DNA from: an uncultured Bacilli bacterium
GTDB taxonomy: Bacteria > Bacillota_I > Bacilli_A > RF39 > UBA660
Assembly: GCA_947581835.1 (NCBI GenBank)
Contig: CANPVV010000005.1
Coordinates: 1 to 63,114, forward strand
DNA length: 63,114 bases
Direction of reading: 5' to 3'
The notes beneath the pieces were generated by a model. It worked only from the letters and a program-made list of their open reading frames with translations. It was not told the origin of the DNA and did not search any database. Both the position numbers and the translations under genes were made by a program. Below are positions 42,951 through 51,722 of this stretch, piece by piece (positions within the stretch are counted from its first letter, which is position 1; every line of letters begins with the position of its first letter).

Positions 42951-44042
42951 CTATAATGCTTCTACTACTTCATCTGTTTTTTTATCATTTAAATGAAATA
43001 AATCATCATCCAATATAACTCCCTGAATTGCTAAATAACTCTTTAGATACTTAGTTGGATTATTTAAAGTAAACTTCCCATCTAAAGTCTTTTGATATAT
43101 TGTATTAACTTGAGGTTTATTATCATCATCAACATAAAACTCACATATTTCCATAATCTCTCTTTGAAATCTTCCAAGCCTTTCACTCATATAACCTTTA
43201 ACATAAATTCCTATTTGCACATATCTGTGAATTGTTGTTACAAATTGTTCAACATCAATATTTGACTCAATCAAACTATACATACGCATTGGAATTAAAG
43301 CAGCTTTATCAGAGTGAATTGTTGAAATAATATGGTGTCCAGAAGAAATAGAGTTACGAACAGCCATAACGGCCTCAGCACTACGAACCTCGGAAAGCAA
43401 TATCCAAATAGGGTTCTGTCTCATACAAGTAACTAAAACATCTGAATAAGAAGCAATATTATTAGTTTTCATCGCTACTATATCTCGATATGGAAAAATA
43501 CGATCTAAGTGTAACTCCAAAGTATCCTCAATTGTAATAATTTTTTCATTTTCTTTTGTTGTACTAGCAAGATACTTAACAAGCTCAGTTTTACCTGAAC
43601 CAGTTTCACCACTAACAATTATATTGGCGTGTCCTTGAACACATTTAAGCAAAAAGTCTAATAAATCAGCACTAACATATTCTTCATTAAGTAATTTTTC
43701 TCTATTTAACCGAATCTTAGCCGGAGTTTTACGTATAACCAAAGCAATTCCATTCGTAGCAATTGAATCATGCACGAAATTAAGACGTAACTCTGTACTT
43801 TCAGCATCCAAAAAAGGATGTGCCATATTGAATGTTTTTCCCATAACGTTTGAACACTGAAAAGCAAGTTTTTCAATTAATGGATTATTGATATCTGGTC
43901 TATCTACTCTATAAACACCTTTAGATAAACTCTTTAACCAAATCTGTCCTCCATTAGTATAGGAAATATCGGTTATATCATCAATATCCAAAAACTCTTT
44001 TATTGGCCCAAAATCTATTTGAGAAAATATTGCATCATTCAA
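42951..44042 (-). CDS. tadA: CpaF/TadA-type secretion ATPase
   Basis: About 363 residues of a VirB11/PilT-superfamily ATPase. Walker A is VSGETGSGKTELVKYLA. IITIEDTLELHLDRIFPYRD is the Asp box, QNPIWILLSEVRSAEAVMAV the Walker B region and GHHIISTIHSDKA the His box. Compared with CpaF it is short at the N-terminus. The track start (GTG at 44051) sits inside the ribosome binding site; TTG at 44042, eight bases after AGGAGG, is the likely start. It powers assembly or export through the TadB/TadC platform. Confidence 0.88.
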   Translation of the reverse strand: MNDAIFSQIDFGPIKEFLDIDDITDISYTNGGQIWLKSLSKGVYRVDRPDINNPLIEKLAFQCSNVMGKTFNMAHPFLDAESTELRLNFVHDSIATNGIALVIRKTPAKIRLNREKLLNEEYVSADLLDFLLKCVQGHANIIVSGETGSGKTELVKYLASTTKENEKIITIEDTLELHLDRIFPYRDIVAMKTNNIASYSDVLVTCMRQNPIWILLSEVRSAEAVMAVRNSISSGHHIISTIHSDKAALIPMRMYSLIESNIDVEQFVTTIHRYVQIGIYVKGYMSERLGRFQREIMEICEFYVDDDNKPQVNTIYQKTLDGKFTLNNPTKYLKSYLAIQGVILDDDLFHLNDKKTDEVVEAL

Positions 44043-44078
44043 ATATGTCACCTCCTTTACTTATTCTTATTACTATTC

Positions 44079-44924
44079 TTATTGTTCTAAATTAGGATTT
44101 GTATATACTTCTTCATCAGGAATACTAGCAGTATAATCCATAATTTGATCTTTTATCCATTCACTATTAACTCGAGTTTCACCTTTTTCACTAGAATAAG
44201 CAGCATTCTTAGGAACCGGAATAATCTCAACTACTCTATTTCCTAATAAGATTGCTTTACTTAAAAGCAAATATAAATTTACTCCATCAACTTCATAGTT
44301 AGGAACCGCAAATGTTAACAATGAAGGAACTTTACTAGCCGTTGTATCATAAAATACACTTTTAGCACTTGAATCTCTTACATCCAAAATCGGCAATTTT
44401 GATATAAATAAACCATAAACAAGTTTTCCCGCACTATCTGTCATTTTAGCATATAAATCAATATAATCTCCAGGGAACATTGAATTACCATATGTCTTTA
44501 ATAAATCAACAGGTACAGAAACTGGTTGATAACCTTCAGGCATAGTTCTCAAAATATTATTTGTAACACTAGTACAAGGTTTAACTTGTTCTTGATAAAA
44601 GAAACCACCTTGCGGAATACTAGTCATTTCTGAAACACAAAAAGCTTGAGAAGTGCTTACAACACTATTTACATTGGAAATAATCGACTTATTACTAGTA
44701 ACCATCGATCTTAAAACTTCCATTGTACCAACTGCATCAGCCGTAATTGCCGTCGTAGAAGTAAGAGTTTTCTTCGCATAAGGAATAGACACCTTTTCTA
44801 CTGCGTGCTCAACTCTGTAATTATAACCTACAAACAACACTACTAATCCAAGTAATACACCCAAAATAGTTACAGTATTCTTATTTCCTAAAAATCTCTT
44901 AAATGTATTTACTATATTTCCCAT
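44079..44924 (-). CDS. cpaB: CpaB/RcpC-like protein with SAF domain
   Basis: A 281-residue protein with one N-terminal TM (residues 19-36). An SAF-like region follows: KKTLTSTTAITADAVGTMEV, an internal DLLKTYGNSMFPGDYIDLYA resembling the SAF-RcpC core, and VPNYEVDGVNLYLLLSKAIL. CpaB proteins line the wall or outer side of Tad machines and may bind glycan. It precedes the ATPase gene by 27 bases. Two Cys residues (VSEM and KPCTS segments) could form a disulfide outside the cell. Confidence 0.7.
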   Translation of the reverse strand: MGNIVNTFKRFLGNKNTVTILGVLLGLVVLFVGYNYRVEHAVEKVSIPYAKKTLTSTTAITADAVGTMEVLRSMVTSNKSIISNVNSVVSTSQAFCVSEMTSIPQGGFFYQEQVKPCTSVTNNILRTMPEGYQPVSVPVDLLKTYGNSMFPGDYIDLYAKMTDSAGKLVYGLFISKLPILDVRDSSAKSVFYDTTASKVPSLLTFAVPNYEVDGVNLYLLLSKAILLGNRVVEIIPVPKNAAYSSEKGETRVNSEWIKDQIMDYTASIPDEEVYTNPNLEQ

Positions 44925-44940
44925 TTTATCCTACCTCTCT

Positions 44941-46284
44941 TTATTTAGCCCAAAAAGTTGCTCCTGTAGAAGAAACACCTGTTATTCGATGATGACAATC
45001 ATTATCTTGATAATGCCACCACTCTGATGACAAATCTTTTAATTCTGTACCATTCGTCATAATATTATGTAATTTTAAAACGTCAGAATTAGTAGATAAT
45101 TTGCTTTTATCAGGGCGTAAAGCCGCCCAAGGCCCCAATTCATGCATAGCAGATGGAGTACTAGCACCTTCAAAAACAATATCAACCGCACAAGCAGTAT
45201 TATGAGCTGAAGTTCCTAATGCAACGAAATCTCCAGTTGCAAAAGTATCATCATTTACATAAGCATTTACTACCGGATCAGACTCAACTAAATTTTCAAA
45301 AGCACTTTTTAACTTAAGAGTAACACTATGTGGCCTATAAGCGTCATTAATAATCAACTTAACCCCTGCCGCATCAGCATTCTGCTTAGCCGTTAGTAAT
45401 TTTTTAGCAAAAGAATACACTGCAATAGGTTTATAACTACTATTATATAACTGTCCTAAATTCAAAGGCTTATTATGTGATTGATACTTACTAGTAGAAG
45501 CATTAAATATAGAAGTAGTAATTCCTGTAAAGGCAGTTATATCAACTGCTACATAATTACTATCAATCCAACCACAATCATAATTATCGGATTTAACAGC
45601 CCACCATCTGGAATCAGAATCACTCATACCTAAAATTTCAAACTCTTCAGTATCAGTATTATTCGTTTTAGTAGTACCAATCTGATTATTATGCTCTTTG
45701 GAATCATAAACTGCAATAGCAGACATAGGATAAGCCTTTAGCCCTTTAGCATCTAAACTTGTATCAATACCATCTTTACAAGCAGAAGTAACCTCCGGCT
45801 CAGGTTCATCTGGTTCATCACTAGGTTCATCTGGAGTAGGCTCTGGTTCAGCTTCGCCGCTACCACTAGAACCAACTTCAGCCGCATGTACAAGTATTAT
45901 AGCATCATATCTAGTAACTGTATCATATTCATCTCTACCAGGAATATAATTAGCACCACTATTACTTAATACTTCAACACTAACCTTTGGAGGAGCCTCA
46001 TATATACCATAAAAATTAACTTTATAAGTACCATTAGCATTTTGATTATTCATTGAAAAAGCTTCAAGGAAAATCTCCATAAATTTTTCTTTATTCATCT
46101 TAATTTCGTTATAATCACGATAATAAGCATAATCAACTGCTAAAAGCATAGCTTGCTCCGCAGTTTCTTTTATATTTAAATAATCTTGGGTAGAGGTAGT
46201 TGTTAATCCGTTAACAGCCATCATTAAACCAACGATTGAAACACCCATAACAATTAACCAATATCCCCAATAACTATGTGACAT
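44941..46284 (-). CDS. Pilin-like anchor fused to SH3-like and VanX-type D,D-dipeptidase domains
   Basis: The 447 residues hold three parts. Residues 1-130 resemble a TadE-like minor pilin: a TM at 8-25, then a helical stalk and YDAIILVHAAE. A Glu/Pro-rich linker (EPEPTPDEPSDEPDEPEPEV) follows. Residues about 175-250 look like an SH3-like wall-binding domain (WWAVKSDNYDCGWIDSNYVA). The last 180 residues are an M15-type metallopeptidase: INDAYRPHSV, SAHNTACAVDIVF with the HxxxxxxD zinc motif, and SSEWWHYQD with the catalytic Glu and third zinc ligand. That is the D-Ala-D-Ala dipeptidase/carboxypeptidase pattern. It would trim wall peptides at the site of the Tad machine. Confidence 0.8.
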   Translation of the reverse strand: MSHSYWGYWLIVMGVSIVGLMMAVNGLTTTSTQDYLNIKETAEQAMLLAVDYAYYRDYNEIKMNKEKFMEIFLEAFSMNNQNANGTYKVNFYGIYEAPPKVSVEVLSNSGANYIPGRDEYDTVTRYDAIILVHAAEVGSSGSGEAEPEPTPDEPSDEPDEPEPEVTSACKDGIDTSLDAKGLKAYPMSAIAVYDSKEHNNQIGTTKTNNTDTEEFEILGMSDSDSRWWAVKSDNYDCGWIDSNYVAVDITAFTGITTSIFNASTSKYQSHNKPLNLGQLYNSSYKPIAVYSFAKKLLTAKQNADAAGVKLIINDAYRPHSVTLKLKSAFENLVESDPVVNAYVNDDTFATGDFVALGTSAHNTACAVDIVFEGASTPSAMHELGPWAALRPDKSKLSTNSDVLKLHNIMTNGTELKDLSSEWWHYQDNDCHHRITGVSSTGATFWAK

Positions 46285-46300
46285 TTTCTACCTCTCCTTT

Positions 46301-49300
46301 CTACTTCCAAGCTGGTCCTAACATTTCAAGATCATTTATTGTACCAGACCATAAAGTAAAGTATTCATTAACATTTGGTCTATCAAAATTTCTACCTCTA
46401 TCTCTTACAGCAGGTCCACTAGCACTACTAGATGCTTCAATATATTTGTCCAAGTAATCACTATAGCAAACGGCCTTTTCATAAGTATTACCACTAGCAT
46501 CACTAATATCTACACAACGCATAGTCTTCGAATTAGCATATCCACTATCATCTAAATCTTTCTCAACATTTTCTTTCATTTTTCTAGTTAAAGCTGGATC
46601 AACAGTAATACTTAAAATTGGATCAGATTCATAAATACCATTACCAATTTCCTCAATTTCTTCTCTAGTAGCAGAACCTTTTTCATTGCTCCAGTTATAT
46701 GAAGCAGGTTCTTCCGAATCATCTAAACTTGGGAACATATTATTTAACGAAATAGGCTTCTCATAATAAGTATCTCCATCATCATATATACATCCTATAG
46801 AAATACATTCTGAAATACAATCATCGCCTTCACAAGGAGGACCACATGGTGGAATACAACCACTTGGACAATCAGGACAACTAGGATCTTCCTCATCTTC
46901 ACAAGTAAATGTTTTACCATCAATTACAATATTAACTAAATACTTACAATTATAAGCCAATTTACCAGCCATATCATCAGTAGCAAAATAATCTACATAT
47001 CTACCATAGGTACCAACACGGCCTGCTTCATAATATTCTCCAATACCTTCAAGATTTATATAATAATTAAATACACCTTTTCTATCAGAAGTTCCATCAG
47101 AAGTAAAATGATCACGTGCTACTGGCAATGCTCCGTTACCGTCTTTATCATCTACTTTTGTAAAGCTTACTTCACTTGGATCTGGCTCATCAACAACTAC
47201 AGAACCATCTGGGTGAATTTGATAGAATAATATTTTTGGTACATACTTAGCTGTAATTTTAGTTTCTATCTTTTTATATCTAGCATCTGATACTTCTTGA
47301 GTTCCTTCATTTAATCCTGCCTCACACTTGCTTTCATCGCATGATACAAATTTAATAGGAGTTTTCCGTTCAGCAGAACCAGGATCTTTAGTACACTCAG
47401 TATAACCATCGTCACCTTTATCACTTATTTCAGCTGTAGACTCATTACCAGTACCAGGAGTAACAATAGAATTACAATACCACTCTTCTGGTGAACCCTT
47501 AGTTACAGTTGCTTCCATATTTTCAGTATTGCCTCTAATTAAATCCATATATTCTTCATCATATTCATAAGATACAGTACCATTATAATTATATTCATAA
47601 GTCCATTCAGAACATAAATTAAACTCTTTTGTAATTGTATTTAAACGTTCCTTAGCTGTATTAAGATGAGCCAATAAAGAACTTAACTTATTCTTTAAAT
47701 CATCTTGCATTTTAGTAGGATTACCATCATCAGCAGCATCATCTACACCACAACCATCATCAGAATAATCAGTATCAGTATGATAATCATCACCCTTTAT
47801 ATGTTCATCATCTTCACCGACTGTTAATGAACCATATTCAGTTTCGTGTGACTCAGCAGCAATTTCAACTACACCAGTATCTTCATGTTTTGCAGTAATC
47901 CTATAATAAGTATAAGTAGCCTTAGCATAATATTCATTCCAGTCATCAGTTGCAGGCATTCCTTCACAACCTTCTGTTCCATCACCATCAGCATCTGCTA
48001 AGCAACAACCAGAAGAACTAGATTGAGGATTAGCTGTATAACTAGCAGGATCTACCTTAGATAAAGCCAAATATTTAGCATATTCATTATAAGCATCAAT
48101 TATAGCTTCTTGAGCTTCTATCATATCTTTATTATAAATTTCTCTTTGAATAGTATTAGTATAACATGTTTGTGTACCCTCTACTTTTGCTCTAAATGAG
48201 AAATATCTTCCGGCATTTACTAACTTAGCTGTAGGCATCTTCATTAAATAATCTTCCTTACAAGATACAGTACAGTATTTATTACCGCCACCGCTACTAC
48301 CATTATTAGCCATTACCTGTGTAATATAAGTATTATCTTTACTATCAGCACTAATTTCTGGATGAGTTTCAACCTCAGAACATCCATTATCGCCTTGACA
48401 GTTTTTATCAATTATATCAACAAAACAAGCATAATTCGAATGAGGCCCATATATATAAGCATCTTGATAATCTTTAACTTGATTACCACCACCAGCACCG
48501 CCTCCGACAGTACCAGTAACTTCACTTTCGGCATCTAAAGCATCTGGATCTCCAGCATTAACAGTTGAAGAGAAAATTACATTATTATTTTCATCGCAAC
48601 AAGCAAACTGACTCATTTCTGGATCACAAGTAATTGTTAAAGGTTCACCATCACACTCATCTTTATAATCTTGACAATATTCACTACTTGGATCACCACT
48701 TGCATTACATAAAGCCTGTAAAGAATCACATCTATCACAAGTTCCATCTTCAGCATAATCATCAAGTGTCTGACACATTGGATCACTTAAATCTCCAGCT
48801 GCAGTACACTCATCAATTAATTCTTCACAAGTAACACATTTTTTCGCTGGATCCTTAAATTTTTGACAATTTTCATCAGTATCTGGATCATCAGCATTCT
48901 CACAAAGGGCTTCCCACGTAGTACAACTCTCTGGACAATCATTATCTGGATCCTTTAATTCATCACATGCATCGGTATCGCCATCTTTACAATCTTTCTC
49001 CCATGTTTTACAACTAGGACAATCATTATCATCAAACTTTTTGCAATTTTCATCGTTATCTGGATCATCAGCTTTTTCACAAAGTACTTCCCATGTAGTA
49101 CAATCATCAGGACATAATTCTTCTAAATCATCGCACGCATCACTTTCAGGATCTTCATCACATTCATTTACTAAATCAGTACAACAACCGTTATCTTCAT
49201 CTTTAAAGTTTTTACAATTTTCGTCATTCTCTGGATCATCTGAAATCTTACATAAAGCTTCCCACACGATACAATCAGGACACTCTCCGTCTTTTTGTGC

Positions 49301-50887
49301 ATCCTTTAAGTCATCACATGCTTCAGTATCGCCACCAACACAATCTTCAGCTAATTCTTCACATTCAGCACAATCTCCAGTTAAATTAATTTCACCAGTA
49401 AGTGAACCAGTGTAATCCTCGCCATCCTTATCACTATCTTCGTCGGTCTTAGCATCAGGAGTATATGTCAAAAATCTTTGACGACTATTTTTAGCAGAGT
49501 CATAATCACCAGCGCCACCAACAGTATCATCAGTGCTACGCCATACTACACCAACATCATCAGAAAATTCATTTGTAGAATTAGAATCATCTCCAGCACT
49601 ATAAACATAATTCAAAGTATATTTCATTGGTTGTTTATCACATAATAACTTATCAAGAGTTACACCATCATTCAAAGATTTATAACCTTTAAATTCAATA
49701 GTTATTGTAATAGTCATTTCTTCAGTAATAGTAACTCCATCAGCTTTTAACAAATTTTTATCTTCGCCGAGCCATTCACTATTACAACTTCCACTTGAAG
49801 GCTCACTTTCACTACCTCCAACCTCATCACAAACAACTTTACCACCAACATCAATTTTTACTATTGCTGGTTCTTCTGAGGCACCATACTCTTTAGCACC
49901 TCCATCATAAGTTAAATCCTTAAGAGCAAATTTAAGTTTATCATTATCTGGGTCCAAACCTTTTAAAGTTAATTTATGTTCAACTCTTTGAAAAAGCATT
50001 GTACCATTTGAATCTTCAAATGGAGTGGCTTTAGTTCCAGTAGAAGTTGCAGTTTCAGCTTTAACTTCCATTTTTCCACCATTTTTAGCTTTTTTAGCAT
50101 ACTCTAAAGCAGCTGTTAAAGCAGAAGCATAATAACTCTTAGCTCCTGATACAGTCTGATCAGTATTAGAAGCTTCAACCCATACATAATCATTCCAACA
50201 ATAATCATTTTCAGATTTACATGTTTTATATTGATCACCATAAGCATTAGTTTTTAAACCACCAACTAAACCATTTAACTCTTCATATGTTGAACGTAAA
50301 CTTGCATCATAATGTAACCAATTATTTACGTTATTATAACAAGCACGAAGTAGCTCTTTAGCCAAATCGCCAGATTTACGTTTACTTTGTAAAGATTGTG
50401 GAGTATCCAACATACCAAATGTCGCAGCAATGCCTCTAATTGCTAAACTACGATTTACATAATCAGAACTACTTGTAGTAGCATCTTTTAAAAGATACAT
50501 TAAAGCGTAATCAGCAACATCCCACTTACTGCCTGGAGTAGTTGGCCCCAAAGTTGTAACATCTGTAAATAAAAATCTTTCAGCATACATACTTGATTTT
50601 GAAGTTAACGGAGCATCCAAACAAAAAGCAGGCTTACCATCTATTGTATGTATATAATATAATGGTTTCTGATAACCCATATCACTTATATAAAGCACAA
50701 CGCCAAATTTATCAGAAGTATCTTTATTTACGACAGTCTTACTCTTTTGAGTCGGGCCTTCGCTCATACTCGTTGCAGCAGTATAAGGCCCCCATGTCTT
50801 CTTAGCAGCCCATACATTTTTTTGCCAACCAAAACTTATTGTAAGTAAAATAAGTATCAAGCTTAATAATCTTAAACTTTTTTTCAT
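46301..50887 (-). CDS. Giant secreted Cys-rich surface protein of the Tad block
   Basis: A 1528-residue protein with a signal peptide (1-27, ending NVWA). Near residue 85, YYIHTIDGKPAFCLDAPL recalls the start of thioester (TQXA) adhesin domains, but I see no clear matching Gln motif, so an internal thioester is doubtful. Residues about 500-746 hold eight repeats of 26-35 residues of the form W-LC-x8-C-x8-CxxC, for example TTWEVLCEKADDPDNDENC and TTWEALCENADDPDTDENC. They are extremely acidic, and a second Cys-rich region lies near 1390-1420. There is no C-terminal TM or sorting signal. It likely forms a large disulfide-braced, metal-binding fibre handled by the neighbouring machine. Confidence 0.75.
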   Translation of the reverse strand: MKKSLRLLSLILILLTISFGWQKNVWAAKKTWGPYTAATSMSEGPTQKSKTVVNKDTSDKFGVVLYISDMGYQKPLYYIHTIDGKPAFCLDAPLTSKSSMYAERFLFTDVTTLGPTTPGSKWDVADYALMYLLKDATTSSSDYVNRSLAIRGIAATFGMLDTPQSLQSKRKSGDLAKELLRACYNNVNNWLHYDASLRSTYEELNGLVGGLKTNAYGDQYKTCKSENDYCWNDYVWVEASNTDQTVSGAKSYYASALTAALEYAKKAKNGGKMEVKAETATSTGTKATPFEDSNGTMLFQRVEHKLTLKGLDPDNDKLKFALKDLTYDGGAKEYGASEEPAIVKIDVGGKVVCDEVGGSESEPSSGSCNSEWLGEDKNLLKADGVTITEEMTITITIEFKGYKSLNDGVTLDKLLCDKQPMKYTLNYVYSAGDDSNSTNEFSDDVGVVWRSTDDTVGGAGDYDSAKNSRQRFLTYTPDAKTDEDSDKDGEDYTGSLTGEINLTGDCAECEELAEDCVGGDTEACDDLKDAQKDGECPDCIVWEALCKISDDPENDENCKNFKDEDNGCCTDLVNECDEDPESDACDDLEELCPDDCTTWEVLCEKADDPDNDENCKKFDDNDCPSCKTWEKDCKDGDTDACDELKDPDNDCPESCTTWEALCENADDPDTDENCQKFKDPAKKCVTCEELIDECTAAGDLSDPMCQTLDDYAEDGTCDRCDSLQALCNASGDPSSEYCQDYKDECDGEPLTITCDPEMSQFACCDENNNVIFSSTVNAGDPDALDAESEVTGTVGGGAGGGNQVKDYQDAYIYGPHSNYACFVDIIDKNCQGDNGCSEVETHPEISADSKDNTYITQVMANNGSSGGGNKYCTVSCKEDYLMKMPTAKLVNAGRYFSFRAKVEGTQTCYTNTIQREIYNKDMIEAQEAIIDAYNEYAKYLALSKVDPASYTANPQSSSSGCCLADADGDGTEGCEGMPATDDWNEYYAKATYTYYRITAKHEDTGVVEIAAESHETEYGSLTVGEDDEHIKGDDYHTDTDYSDDGCGVDDAADDGNPTKMQDDLKNKLSSLLAHLNTAKERLNTITKEFNLCSEWTYEYNYNGTVSYEYDEEYMDLIRGNTENMEATVTKGSPEEWYCNSIVTPGTGNESTAEISDKGDDGYTECTKDPGSAERKTPIKFVSCDESKCEAGLNEGTQEVSDARYKKIETKITAKYVPKILFYQIHPDGSVVVDEPDPSEVSFTKVDDKDGNGALPVARDHFTSDGTSDRKGVFNYYINLEGIGEYYEAGRVGTYGRYVDYFATDDMAGKLAYNCKYLVNIVIDGKTFTCEDEEDPSCPDCPSGCIPPCGPPCEGDDCISECISIGCIYDDGDTYYEKPISLNNMFPSLDDSEEPASYNWSNEKGSATREEIEEIGNGIYESDPILSITVDPALTRKMKENVEKDLDDSGYANSKTMRCVDISDASGNTYEKAVCYSDYLDKYIEASSSASGPAVRDRGRNFDRPNVNEYFTLWSGTINDLEMLGPAWK
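48640..49390 (-). repeat. Eight Cys/Asp-rich coding repeats inside the giant protein
   Basis: About 250 codons encode eight imperfect repeats of 26-35 residues. Two long-form repeats (containing WE-LCE-ADDPD-DENC) are nearly the same, while others keep only the cysteine spacing, which suggests old tandem duplication with later drift. Confidence 0.7.
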
Positions 50888-50888
50888 A

Positions 50889-51626
50889 TTATACTACTCT
50901 CCTTTTTCTTACTATTATCACTACTGCTGTAGCCACCCCTGCAACAATAATTACAACACTTGTCGCAATTATTGTGTTTTTATTCTTTTCAAAAAATCCC
51001 TTTTCTTTCTCTTTTTCTTCCTCTTTTTCTTGATTTTCTTTATTAGCTCTATAAGCATCCATTCGATTAATCATTTCCTCAGCTGAAAGAGTTTGTTCAT
51101 ATTCTACATACTCATGACACAAATAATACTCAGAAATGCCTTCACATACTCCATAAGTACTAAACTCATTACGCCTAGGAAGAGTTTTTTTAATCGTCCT
51201 TATATTATTTCTAATGCAATCACTATCAACTGCTTTTACATCAATAGTAAATGTATTTATACGAGACAAATCATAATCTTTTACAATAACAGTACCATTT
51301 TCACTATCCTCGTAAGTATATTTCTTAGTTTTCCCACTAAAAGAATCCTTAACTTCTACATAAATATTTTCCGTTAAATTAGTTATATAAATCTTAAAAA
51401 AAGTTACATAAGAAACATAATTTTTTTCGCCTTCCTCAGTAAGACCATCTGGTGGAGTATAAGAATCCTTAGGCTCCTCTTCTTGTGTCACTTCATAACT
51501 CACTTGTACTTTATAGGCTTCATTTCTAATTTGATTAGACACTGATGCCTCACACGCTGCTGATACTTTTGTTACTGACATCATGAATACCATCATGAAA
51601 ACCACTAACATTCTAATTTTTTTCAT
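50889..51626 (-). CDS. Membrane-anchored surface protein, first gene of the Tad block
   Basis: About 245 residues. A signal peptide ends near SAACEAS, a beta-rich outer domain carries five Cys residues, an EKEEEKEKEKG linker follows, and a C-terminal TM (about 215-238) ends in RKRRVV. The track start at 51680 lies inside the promoter, because TATAAT is within those codons; ATG at 51626, after GGTG, is the likely start. Its stop is 2 bases before the giant protein's start. It may be a base or receptor for the giant protein. No known family was recognised. Confidence 0.75.
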   Translation of the reverse strand: MKKIRMLVVFMMVFMMSVTKVSAACEASVSNQIRNEAYKVQVSYEVTQEEEPKDSYTPPDGLTEEGEKNYVSYVTFFKIYITNLTENIYVEVKDSFSGKTKKYTYEDSENGTVIVKDYDLSRINTFTIDVKAVDSDCIRNNIRTIKKTLPRRNEFSTYGVCEGISEYYLCHEYVEYEQTLSAEEMINRMDAYRANKENQEKEEEKEKEKGFFEKNKNTIIATSVVIIVAGVATAVVIIVRKRRVV

Positions 51627-51651
51627 AGTATACACCAACCTCATAACTAAG

Positions 51652-51680
51652 ATTATAGCACGTTGTAAACATTTTTTCAA
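51652..51680 (-). promoter_or_regulatory. Strong promoter of the Tad-like operon
   Basis: TTGAAA (51675-51680), 17 bases, TATAAT (51652-51657) on the minus strand. No other promoter or terminator is evident until 41254, so it probably drives about 10 kb. Confidence 0.8.
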
Positions 51681-51699
51681 GTATTAATATTGCACTTAA

Positions 51700-51722
51700 A
51701 AAGAAGGCCCTAAAGCCTCTTT
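51700..51722 (-). terminator. Terminator of the YfcC-like carrier gene
   Basis: AAAGAAGGC pairs with GCCTCTTT (one bulge), followed on the minus strand by TTTTTAAG. It overlaps the carrier's stop codon. Confidence 0.7.

Noticed and set aside
49041-49415. Plus-strand ORF of 124 residues inside the giant gene
   Set aside because: Its Ser/His-rich translation mirrors the Asp/Cys-rich repeat codons on the other strand; it has no ribosome binding site and is a shadow.
46301-50887. Genuine thioester (TQXA) adhesin domain in the giant protein
   Set aside because: The FCLDAPL segment resembles the Cys side of such domains, but the expected Gln motif is not found (the similar place reads SLAIRGIAATFG), so I did not claim an internal thioester.
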